From Actinomyces sp. (GTDB lineage Bacteria; Actinomycetota; Acidimicrobiia; Acidimicrobiales; Aldehydirespiratoraceae): a DNA stretch of 6,172 nucleotides. Positions 1 through 5,634 of the stretch are shown piece after piece (position 1 is the stretch's first letter; the number at the start of each line of letters is the position of its first letter). A program made the position numbers and the translations under genes. The stretch covers positions 1 through 6,172 of the forward strand of contig RFFY01000019.1 of the NCBI GenBank assembly GCA_003697065.1, given 5' to 3'. Under the pieces are notes generated by a model that was not told the origin of the DNA, did no database searches, and saw nothing but the letters and a program-made list of their open reading frames with translations.

Positions 1-391
1 GGGCGTACCAGGCGGTGCCGTAGTTGATGGGGATGGCGGCCGCCCGGGCCGGGTCCAGGGCCTCGGCCGGGTAGGGGTGGACAGATCCGGCCGGGACCGC
101 GACCAGCTCCGCCAGTCCCCCGCCGGCCATCACCACCGGGGTCCCGACGGGCGGGGCGTCGACGCCCTCGCCCAGGGCGACCACCCGACCGGCCGTCTCG
201 CCCCCCGGCGTGTGGGGGAGGCGGGTCGGAACCTGGTAGGCACCCCGCGACATGAGAACGTCGGGGAAGGACAGGCCCACCGCCTCGACGGCCACCAGGA
301 CCTCGCCGGGGCCCGGACGGGGGTCGTCGTCGGTCTCGAGGACCAGCACCTCGCCGGGCTCTCCGAGTTCGTGTTGGCGCCAGAGTCGCAT
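1..391 (-). CDS. Zinc-independent quinone oxidoreductase-like MDR protein, N-terminal part (cut by window edge)
   Basis: I translated this frame by hand: it is open from an ATG at 389-391 to the left edge, giving 130 residues with the 3' end missing. It reads as the GroES-like N-terminal domain of the medium-chain dehydrogenase/reductase superfamily, quinone oxidoreductase (QOR) branch. The markers are PGPGEVLV (26-33), AVGLSFPDVLMSRG (37-50, the FPD version of the QOR signature), LPHTPGGETAG (58-68) and INYGTAWYA (122-130). The Cys and His that bind catalytic zinc in alcohol dehydrogenases are absent at the usual place, which fits the zinc-free QOR branch. Such enzymes reduce quinones or enones with NADPH in the cytoplasm; the NADPH-binding Rossmann domain lies outside the window, so the substrate cannot be judged. 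AAGGA lies 10 nt before the ATG. An in-frame GTG at 416-418 could add nine residues, but they do not look conserved. It follows pheT after 81 nt in the same direction, with no obvious functional link. Confidence 0.85.
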   Translation of the reverse strand, partial: MRLWRQHELGEPGEVLVLETDDDPRPGPGEVLVAVEAVGLSFPDVLMSRGAYQVPTRLPHTPGGETAGRVVALGEGVDAPPVGTPVVMAGGGLAELVAVPAGSVHPYPAEALDPARAAAIPINYGTAWYA

Positions 392-401
392 CGTCGGTCG
401 G

Positions 402-406
402 TCCTT
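402..406 (-). promoter_or_regulatory. Ribosome binding site of the QOR-like gene
   Basis: On the minus strand AAGGA sits 10 nt upstream of the ATG at 389-391. The spacing is somewhat long. It supports the ATG over the in-frame GTG at 416-418, although that GTG also has a GGG-containing stretch just upstream (421-425). Confidence 0.45.
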
Positions 407-472
407 CGGTGTCGTCACGTTCCCTGCGGCGCCCGACGAGAACGACCGGTCGACCGCGGACGGGGCCGTACC

Positions 473-2839
473 CTAGGCCCGCAGGCGGGCGCCGTGCGCC
501 TTTTCGACGGCGGCGATGCAGGCCTCCCGGATCTCGGCGATCTCGGCATCGGTCAGGGTGTGGTCGGGAGCCTGGAGGCGCAGGCGGAAGGCCAGACTGC
601 GGGTGCCCTCCGCCAGTCCGGGACCCCGGTACACGTCGAAGAGCTCGAGGCGCACCAGGCGCTCCCCACCCGCCTTGCGCAGGGTCGCCTCCACGGCAGC
701 GGCCGGAACCGCCTCGGGCACCTCGAAGGCGAGGTCGATGTCGGCCGACGGGTACTTGCTGACGGGCCGGTACCGCCGCCGGCCGTGGGGTCCTGACAGG
801 ATCTCCCCCAGGTCGAGCTCGAGCCAGGCCACCCGGCCCTCGACCCCGAAACGCTCGCACACGACGGGGTCGACCTCACCGACGGCTCCCCGCACCCGTC
901 CCGCCACGACGACCTCGGCCGCCCGGGTGGGATGCAGCCCCGCCAGCTCGGCCGCCCTCAGCTGGACGTTGGGCAGGGCCAGGACCTCGGTCAGGAGGCG
1001 GACGACGGCCACCGCCCGCGGGGCCTCCTCCCCCGCCAGGGTCACGGCCAGGTGCTCCCGCTCGTCGGGCAGGATCTGGCCCTCGGGGGGCGGCCCGAAG
1101 ACGTGCCCGATCTCGAAGAAGCGCAGATCGTCGTTGCGGTGGCTCTGGTTGTAGGCGACGATGCGCAGCTGACCCGGCAGCAGGGACGTGCGCAGGAGCG
1201 ACTCGGTCGCGTCGAGGGGGTTGGACAAGGCGATGGCGTCCTCGGGCAGGCCGGCGGCGGCGAGGTCGCCGGGACCGAGGAAGGGCATGGGCTGGGTCTC
1301 GTGGCAGCCGGCCCCGACCAGCACCTCGCGCACCAGACGGCGATCGCGCTGGTAGTCGCTGAGGCCCCCCACCTGGGCCGGACGGGGCACGGTACGGGGC
1401 AGGCGCTCGTAGCCGTGGAGGCGGGCGATCTCCTCGACCACGTCGATCTCGGTGGTGGCGTCCCAGCGCCAGGTCGGCAGGGTCACGGCGAGCTCGTCGC
1501 CCCGGCGCCGGGCGTCGAAACCGATGGGAGCGAGAAGGGCCGCCATCTGCTCGGCACCGAGCTCGGTGCCGAGCAGGCCGTTGACCCGGGCCGGACGCAC
1601 CCGGATGGGACCGCGGTCGGGCAACTCGCCCCGTTCGTCGATCTGTCCGGCCACCAGACGCGCCCCGCCGGGAGCGAGCAGCTCGGCGAAGCGTCGGCAG
1701 GCCCGGTCGATGTTCTCGCCCCAGTCGGCGCCCCGCCGGAAGCGCATCGAGGCCTCCGAGGGCAGGTTGAGACGCTTGACCGTCCGGGAGATGGACGGTG
1801 GATCCCACCAGGCCATCTCGAGCAGGACGTTGCTGGTGGTGTCGTCGATCTCGGTGGAGGCGCCGCCCATGACCCCGGCGATACCGATGGCGACGTCGTC
1901 ACCGTCGGCGATCACCCCGTCGGCGGCCGCCAGGACGCGCTCGACGCCGTCGAGGGTCACGAGGCGTTCGCCCTCGCGGGCACGCCGGATGCGCAGAGCC
2001 GGACCCGCCACCTTGGCCAGGTCGTAGGTGTGGTTGGGCTGGCCCAGCTCGAGCATCACGTAGTTGGAGACGTCGACCACACTGTTGATGGGTCGCATCC
2101 CCGTCAGGGTGAGGCGTCGGGCCAGCCAGGCGGGCGACGTCCCCACCCGGATGTCGGTGAGCACCCGGGCCACGAAGCGGCCGCACAGGACGGGGTCGAG
2201 GATCTCGACCCGGGCCATGTCGTGGACGGGTCCCCCCGACTCGGTCACGTCGGGTTCCGGCAGCTCGAAGGGCACGCCGAGGCCGGCGGCCAGGTCGCGG
2301 GCGACACCGGCGACCGAGAGAGCGTCGGGGCGATTGGCGTTGACCTCGAGGTCGTACAGGACATCGCGTTCGAGCCCGAGGGCCTCGCGCACGGGTTCGC
2401 CCAGGCGGTCGGCCAGGTGGGGCGGGAGGATGAGGATCCCGTCGGCGTCGTCGGCGAGCTCGAGTTCGGCCGCCGAGCAGCACATGCCCGACGAGATCTG
2501 GCCCCGGAGCTTGCGCTCGCGGATCTCGAGGCCGCCCGGCATGACGGTGCCGACCGTGGCGAGGGGGATGAGGTCGCCCTCTTTCATGTTGAAGGCACCG
2601 CAGCACACCTGGCGGATGGTGCCGTCACCGGCGTCGACGTCGACGAGCTGGATGCGGTCGGCGTCGGGATGGGGCCGCAGGGCCACGACCCGGGCGACCA
2701 CGATCGAGTCGGGCAGATCGCCCAACACGTGCATCTCCTCGACGGCCAACCCGAGGGCGCTCAGGGTCTCGCCCAGTTCGACCGGGTCACCGTCGATGTC
2801 GGGCGCGAACTCCCGCAACCACGACAACAGGACCTTCAT
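473..2839 (-). CDS. pheT: Phenylalanine--tRNA ligase beta subunit
   Basis: Beta subunit of the cytoplasmic (alpha-beta)2 phenylalanyl-tRNA synthetase; with PheS it charges tRNA-Phe, and it carries the tRNA-binding and editing modules. It has 788 residues (E. coli PheT has 795) and appears complete. Domains in order: N-terminal segment beginning MKVLLSWLREFAPDI; EMAP/OB-fold tRNA-binding domain about 43-150 (HPDADRIQLVDV at 57-68, KLRGQISSGMCCSAAELEL at 110-128); B3/B4 editing domain about 210-395 (INSVVDVSNYVMLELGQPNH at 251-270, SRTVKRLNLPSEASMRFRRG at 351-370); B5 domain about 411-480 (PTWRWDATTEIDVVEEIARL at 455-474); catalytic-like core about 490-680 (LSNPLDATESLLRTSLLPG at 538-556, RFFEIGHVF at 573-581); FDX-ACB domain about 690-788 (VSKYPSADIDLAFEVP at 693-708, TLTDAEIAEI at 761-770). 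The ATG at 2837-2839 has GAGGAG 5 nt upstream and matches the family N-terminus. It lies 73 nt after pheS, a wider gap than usual for this pair. No frameshift or missing domain was seen. Confidence 0.98.
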   Translation of the reverse strand: MKVLLSWLREFAPDIDGDPVELGETLSALGLAVEEMHVLGDLPDSIVVARVVALRPHPDADRIQLVDVDAGDGTIRQVCCGAFNMKEGDLIPLATVGTVMPGGLEIRERKLRGQISSGMCCSAAELELADDADGILILPPHLADRLGEPVREALGLERDVLYDLEVNANRPDALSVAGVARDLAAGLGVPFELPEPDVTESGGPVHDMARVEILDPVLCGRFVARVLTDIRVGTSPAWLARRLTLTGMRPINSVVDVSNYVMLELGQPNHTYDLAKVAGPALRIRRAREGERLVTLDGVERVLAAADGVIADGDDVAIGIAGVMGGASTEIDDTTSNVLLEMAWWDPPSISRTVKRLNLPSEASMRFRRGADWGENIDRACRRFAELLAPGGARLVAGQIDERGELPDRGPIRVRPARVNGLLGTELGAEQMAALLAPIGFDARRRGDELAVTLPTWRWDATTEIDVVEEIARLHGYERLPRTVPRPAQVGGLSDYQRDRRLVREVLVGAGCHETQPMPFLGPGDLAAAGLPEDAIALSNPLDATESLLRTSLLPGQLRIVAYNQSHRNDDLRFFEIGHVFGPPPEGQILPDEREHLAVTLAGEEAPRAVAVVRLLTEVLALPNVQLRAAELAGLHPTRAAEVVVAGRVRGAVGEVDPVVCERFGVEGRVAWLELDLGEILSGPHGRRRYRPVSKYPSADIDLAFEVPEAVPAAAVEATLRKAGGERLVRLELFDVYRGPGLAEGTRSLAFRLRLQAPDHTLTDAEIAEIREACIAAVEKAHGARLRA

Positions 2840-2912
2840 GCGGACTCCTCGACGGACACGGGGGCGGGGCGGACGGCGGGTGCGGGGCCCGATGTGGGCA
2901 GCGGCGGGGACA
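2840..2912 (-). other. C-rich pheS-pheT intergenic spacer
   Basis: These 73 nt between the pheS stop and the pheT start contain 39 C and 20 G on the transcribed (mRNA-sense) strand, with runs of four or five C. Strongly C-over-G leaders of this kind resemble Rho-loading (rut) regions, but no experimental link is visible. The complementary plus strand has four G-runs (2860-2864, 2866-2869, 2878-2880, 2884-2887) that could in principle form a G-quadruplex with loops of 1, 8 and 3 nt. I see no hairpin with a U-tract and no small ORF. The function, if any, is unknown. Confidence 0.4.
2845..2850 (-). promoter_or_regulatory. Ribosome binding site of pheT
   Basis: A strong Shine-Dalgarno sequence, GAGGAG on the minus strand, lies 5 nt before the pheT ATG and fixes the start. 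Because it is strong, pheT need not depend on translational coupling to pheS across the 73-nt spacer. Confidence 0.8.
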
Positions 2913-3935
2913 TCAGAACTGGCTCAGGAAGCGGACGTCGTTGTTGACGAGCTCACGGATGTCGTCGAGCCGGTAGCGCATGACGGCCAGGCGGTCGATC
3001 CCGAACCCGAAGGCGAAACCCTGCCAGCGCTCCGGGTCGACCCCGCAGTTGCGCAGGACGTTGGGGTGGACCATCCCGCACCCGCCCAGTTCGAGCCATC
3101 CCCCGTCGGGGGTGGAGATGTCGAACTCGGCCGAGGGCTCGGTGAAGGGGAAGTAGGAGGGACGCAGGCGGCTGGTCACCTCACCGCCGAAGAAGGCCTT
3201 CACGAACTCGTCGATGGTGCCCGCCAGGTCGGCCATGGTGATGTCCTCGTCGACGACCAGTCCCTCGATCTGGTTGAAGGCGGGGAGATGAGTGGCGTCG
3301 GCGGTGTCGGCCCGGTAGGTGCGGCCGGGAGCGACGATGTAGATGGGTGGCTCGGTGCTCTCCATCACCCGGATCTGCACGGGCGAGGTGTGGGAACGCA
3401 GCATCACCTGCTCGGGCTCACCGAGCTCCACGAAGAGGGTGTCGAAGCTGCCCCGGGCCGGGTGCCAGTCGGGGATGTTCAGGGCCTCGAAGTTGTACCA
3501 GTCGGTTTCGACCTCGGGCCCCTCGGCGATGGTGAAGCCCATGCCGACGAAGACGTCCTCGAGGCGGTCACGGGCCTGGGACACGAGGTGCACGTGACCG
3601 CGGGGGATGCGGTCGAGCGACTCGGTCAGATCGAGGCGCTCGGCCTCGAGGCGGCGTCGCCGCTCGGCCTGGGCCAGGCGCTCGCGGGCGGCGGTGACAG
3701 CGGCTTCGAGCTCGGCCCGGGTGTCGTTGAGGAGGCGCCCGACCCGGCGCCGGTCCTCGGGGTCGAGGGCGCCGAGGCTGGTCTTGAGGCCGGCCAGGGC
3801 GGAGCGCTTGCCCAGCAGCTCGCCGGCGAGACGGTCGAGCTCGGCCAGCTCGTCGACCGACGCCAGCTTCCGTGTGGCTTCGGCGGCGAGGCGTTCCAGC
3901 TCGGCGGTGATCGCTGACGGCGAGGAGTCGGACAC
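2913..3935 (-). CDS. pheS: Phenylalanine--tRNA ligase alpha subunit
   Basis: Catalytic class II subunit of phenylalanyl-tRNA synthetase: it activates Phe with ATP and transfers it to tRNA-Phe in complex with PheT. From the GTG at 3933-3935 it has 340 residues (E. coli 327, M. tuberculosis about 340). The N-terminal coiled coil (about 8-105) contacts tRNA. The catalytic domain has GPEVETDWYNFEALNIP (139-155), HPAR (158-161), SHTSP (181-185, the substrate-binding His and Ser), APGRTYRADTADATH (202-216, motif 2), FNQIEGLVVD (220-229, with the Gln and Glu that hold the Phe amino group), FPFTEPSAEFD (262-272), GCGMVHPNVLRN (285-296) and motif 3 GFGIDRL (310-316). The Ala of GFAFG (308) that sets Phe specificity is present. 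Oddities are FNQ where most relatives have FHQ, and DTLFV where DTFWL or DTFYL is usual. I chose the GTG because GAGG lies 5 nt upstream; the longer frame opens with a TTG at 3996-3998 and adds 21 non-conserved residues. Confidence 0.97.
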   Translation of the reverse strand: MSDSSPSAITAELERLAAEATRKLASVDELAELDRLAGELLGKRSALAGLKTSLGALDPEDRRRVGRLLNDTRAELEAAVTAARERLAQAERRRRLEAERLDLTESLDRIPRGHVHLVSQARDRLEDVFVGMGFTIAEGPEVETDWYNFEALNIPDWHPARGSFDTLFVELGEPEQVMLRSHTSPVQIRVMESTEPPIYIVAPGRTYRADTADATHLPAFNQIEGLVVDEDITMADLAGTIDEFVKAFFGGEVTSRLRPSYFPFTEPSAEFDISTPDGGWLELGGCGMVHPNVLRNCGVDPERWQGFAFGFGIDRLAVMRYRLDDIRELVNNDVRFLSQF

Positions 3936-3940
3936 GGGGA

Positions 3941-3944
3941 CCTC
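3941..3944 (-). promoter_or_regulatory. Ribosome binding site deciding the pheS start
   Basis: GAGG on the minus strand, within CGAGGTCCCC, ends 5 nt before the GTG at 3933-3935. It is the main reason for preferring this GTG over the upstream in-frame TTG at 3996-3998, which has no comparable site close by. Confidence 0.6.
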
Positions 3945-4033
3945 GGGGGGTCGGCGGGGCCGGCTGTCACCTTGGCCCGCTCGGCAGGGGGTTTCCAAGT
4001 CGGCCGCGCCCGGAGGCCCGACGTCGGACGCGC

Positions 4034-4039
4034 AGCCTA
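4034..4039 (-). promoter_or_regulatory. Possible -10 element of a pheST promoter
   Basis: TAGGCT on the minus strand fits the TAnnnT pattern of actinobacterial housekeeping -10 boxes and lies about 100 nt upstream of the pheS GTG, in an otherwise G/C-only stretch. No TTGACA-like -35 box is present at 16-19 nt spacing, so the call rests on one hexamer and on the expectation that pheST needs a promoter after the preceding hairpin. The implied leader of about 95 nt has no ATG and no Phe-rich leader peptide, so a pheL-type attenuator is not supported. Confidence 0.25.
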
Positions 4040-4057
4040 GCGGGGACCGCCGGGGCT

Positions 4058-4087
4058 CCCGGCGACCGTCGCCGCCCCGTCGCCGGG
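4058..4087 (-). terminator. Inverted repeat after the CCO gene, candidate terminator
   Basis: A perfect 9-bp inverted repeat (arms 4058-4066 and 4079-4087, CCCGGCGAC / GTCGCCGGG, loop 12 nt) begins 2 nt after the TGA of the carotenoid-oxygenase-like gene. It is almost all G-C and would be very stable in RNA. No U-tract follows, which is common for high-GC actinobacterial terminators but makes the call uncertain. Alternative shorter pairings exist inside it, such as GGCGA-CGG-TCGCC. It could instead protect the 3' end of the mRNA. Confidence 0.45.
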
Positions 4088-4089
4088 GC

Positions 4090-5634
4090 TCAGAGGCGAA
4101 CGAAGTCGGCGTGGAAGCCGAAGGGGACGCGCTGGGGCAGGCGGACGCGCGCCACCGGTCCGGCGGCCACGTCCCCGGCGTCGAGGACGACCAGGCTCGA
4201 GGTGTCGGTGGCGCGGTCCCAGACGTAGGTCAGGAGCCAGCCCTCCTCGGGCCCGGCGTCGGGGTCGGGCACGAAGAAGGGCTCGTTGGGCTGCTCGGCG
4301 GGGCCGGGCCACCAGGCGTCGGTGGCGCCGGTGGCGAGGTCGACACCGGTGATGCCCTCGAACCACAGCTCGGGTCCGTCGGTGCGGGTGGTGACGTACC
4401 AGGCCCGGCGCGAGCCGCGTCCGACGAGGCGGCGGTCGACGCCGGGCAGATCGAGAGGTATGTCGCTCAGGCGACGCCGGGCGAAGGTGGGGCGCTCGCC
4501 GGACAGGTCGATGGTCCAGCGGGTCAGGTGGCTGGGCCCGTCGATGCCGTCGTCGTCGGCGAAGAAGTCGGACAGTTCGCTCACGTCGACGGTGATGGTG
4601 TCGCCGGTGCGGACGGCGTTGGTGCCGTGGAAGACGTAGAAGGGGTCGAGCTCGATCCAGCGGATCTCGGACCCGTCGCCGCCGAGCGGCATGACACCGA
4701 CCCGGGCCCCGTAGTCGGGGTCCCAGCGGTACGGGATGGGTTCACCGGCGAGGGCGAGGTCGAGGTCGAACAGCACCGGCCCCTCCCAGAACACGACGTC
4801 GCGGTCGGTGACGGCGAAGTCGTGGATCATGGTCGAGGCGCCGGTCTCGATCGGGGTGGCGTGTTCGACCCGGGTGCCGTCGGCGGAGATGACGTAGTAG
4901 GTGAGGTAGGGCGGCTCGAGCAGGCCGTAGCCGAAGGCGTGGAGAAGGCCCGTGTCGGGATCGCGCTTGGGGTGGGCGGTGAGGTTGGGGCCGAGGGCAC
5001 CCCCCAGGTCGACGGGTCCGACGGTGGACAGGTCGGCGGGGTCGAGCTCGAAGGGCCAGCCGATCTCGCCCAGGCTCCAGAGGTGACCCCCGTGGGCGTA
5101 CACGCTCACGTTCGACTGGCTCACCTCGCGCCCGGGTATCCCGGGTGCGGCCGTGCCCGCGACGGCCGCCTCGTAGACCGGGGTCCGGACCCAGCGGTTG
5201 CGGTACCACAGGGCCCGGCCGCCGGCGAGACGGACGCCGTGGACCATCCCCTCGCCGAAGAACCAGTGGGCGGTCGGGGCCAGACCGTTGGAACCGTTGC
5301 GCACGTAGAGCCCGTCGAGCGCCGGCGGCAGGGCGCCCTCGACCTCGAGGTCGACGGCGTCGATCTCGGCGCTGACGGGGCGGAAGCCCCCCTGCACCCA
5401 GTAGGGCAGATCGGGGTCGAAGGCGGGCGCGGCTGTCGGCGGCGATGTCGCCGCCGGAAGCGTGGTGGTCGTCGAGGTGGAGCTGGAGGAACTCGAGGGG
5501 CCGGACCCCGACGGCGCCGGACCGGTCGCCCGCTCGGCCGCCTCGGCGCAGGCGGCGAGGAGGCCGGGTCCCACCACCCCCAGGGCCAGGGCCCGCCTCA
5601 GCAGAGCCCGCCGCACCGGATCGTGCTCAGCCAC
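4090..5634 (-). CDS. Carotenoid-cleavage-oxygenase (RPE65) family protein, predicted Tat-exported lipoprotein
   Basis: A non-heme iron dioxygenase of the family that cleaves C=C bonds of carotenoids, apocarotenoids or stilbenes; the substrate is unknown. From the GTG at 5632-5634 it has 514 residues. Residues 1-29 form an export signal: arginine pairs R8R9 and R13R14 (RRALLR), a hydrophobic stretch and lipobox LAAC ending at C29. A Ser/Thr/Pro/Ala-rich linker follows (about 37-72, with an unbroken Ser/Thr run 47-58). The beta-propeller domain starts near 75: GLYVRNGSNGL (108-118), HWFFGEGMVHGVRL (123-136). The four iron ligands appear as H221 (TAHPKRDPDTG), H271 (MIHDFAVTD), H336 (FHGTNA) and H508 (GFHADFV). 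Second-shell carboxylates are E190 and E451, but D395 (LDLPGVD) stands where the family has Glu. GGAA lies 5 nt before the chosen GTG; GTGs at 5635-5637 and 5614-5616 are also in frame. The start overlaps the upstream methyltransferase by 8 nt, suggesting coupled translation. An extension to 5865 is only an out-of-frame reading of that gene. Confidence 0.9.
   Translation of the reverse strand: MAEHDPVRRALLRRALALGVVGPGLLAACAEAAERATGPAPSGSGPSSSSSSTSTTTTLPAATSPPTAAPAFDPDLPYWVQGGFRPVSAEIDAVDLEVEGALPPALDGLYVRNGSNGLAPTAHWFFGEGMVHGVRLAGGRALWYRNRWVRTPVYEAAVAGTAAPGIPGREVSQSNVSVYAHGGHLWSLGEIGWPFELDPADLSTVGPVDLGGALGPNLTAHPKRDPDTGLLHAFGYGLLEPPYLTYYVISADGTRVEHATPIETGASTMIHDFAVTDRDVVFWEGPVLFDLDLALAGEPIPYRWDPDYGARVGVMPLGGDGSEIRWIELDPFYVFHGTNAVRTGDTITVDVSELSDFFADDDGIDGPSHLTRWTIDLSGERPTFARRRLSDIPLDLPGVDRRLVGRGSRRAWYVTTRTDGPELWFEGITGVDLATGATDAWWPGPAEQPNEPFFVPDPDAGPEEGWLLTYVWDRATDTSSLVVLDAGDVAAGPVARVRLPQRVPFGFHADFVRL
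5627..5634 (-). promoter_or_regulatory. 8-nt overlap of spoU stop and CCO-gene start
   Basis: The methyltransferase TGA (5627-5629) lies 8 nt into the oxygenase-like gene when that starts at the GTG 5632-5634. A second GTG directly before it (5635-5637) would make the overlap 11 nt. GGAA at 5640-5643 is a modest ribosome-binding site, so re-initiation by ribosomes finishing the methyltransferase is likely to contribute to translation. Confidence 0.5.

Noticed and set aside
443..456. Overlapping palindromes CGACCGGTCG and CGGTCGACCG just after pheT
   Set aside because: They could be an operator or a weak terminator, but CG-rich short palindromes are frequent here and there is no U-tract, promoter or second copy to support a function.
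932..2947. 671-residue open frame on the plus strand opposite pheT
   Set aside because: It is the antisense of a clear pheT. Long antisense frames are expected at this GC content because stop codons are rare; the translation is low-complexity and matches no family I know.
2064..3917. 617-residue plus-strand frame crossing pheT and pheS
   Set aside because: It runs antisense through two well-conserved genes and their spacer, and its composition (Arg/Ser-rich, then Gly/Val/Glu-rich) is typical of shadow frames.
3936..3998. TTG start of pheS adding 21 residues
   Set aside because: The added residues are not conserved, TTG is a rare start, and the GTG at 3933-3935 has a better-placed ribosome-binding site and gives the usual PheS length.
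3936..4033. T-box or pheL-type attenuator before pheS
   Set aside because: The leader has no T-box core sequence, no ATG and no Phe-codon run. A weak pairing CTTGG/CCAAG exists but is too short to support an attenuator.
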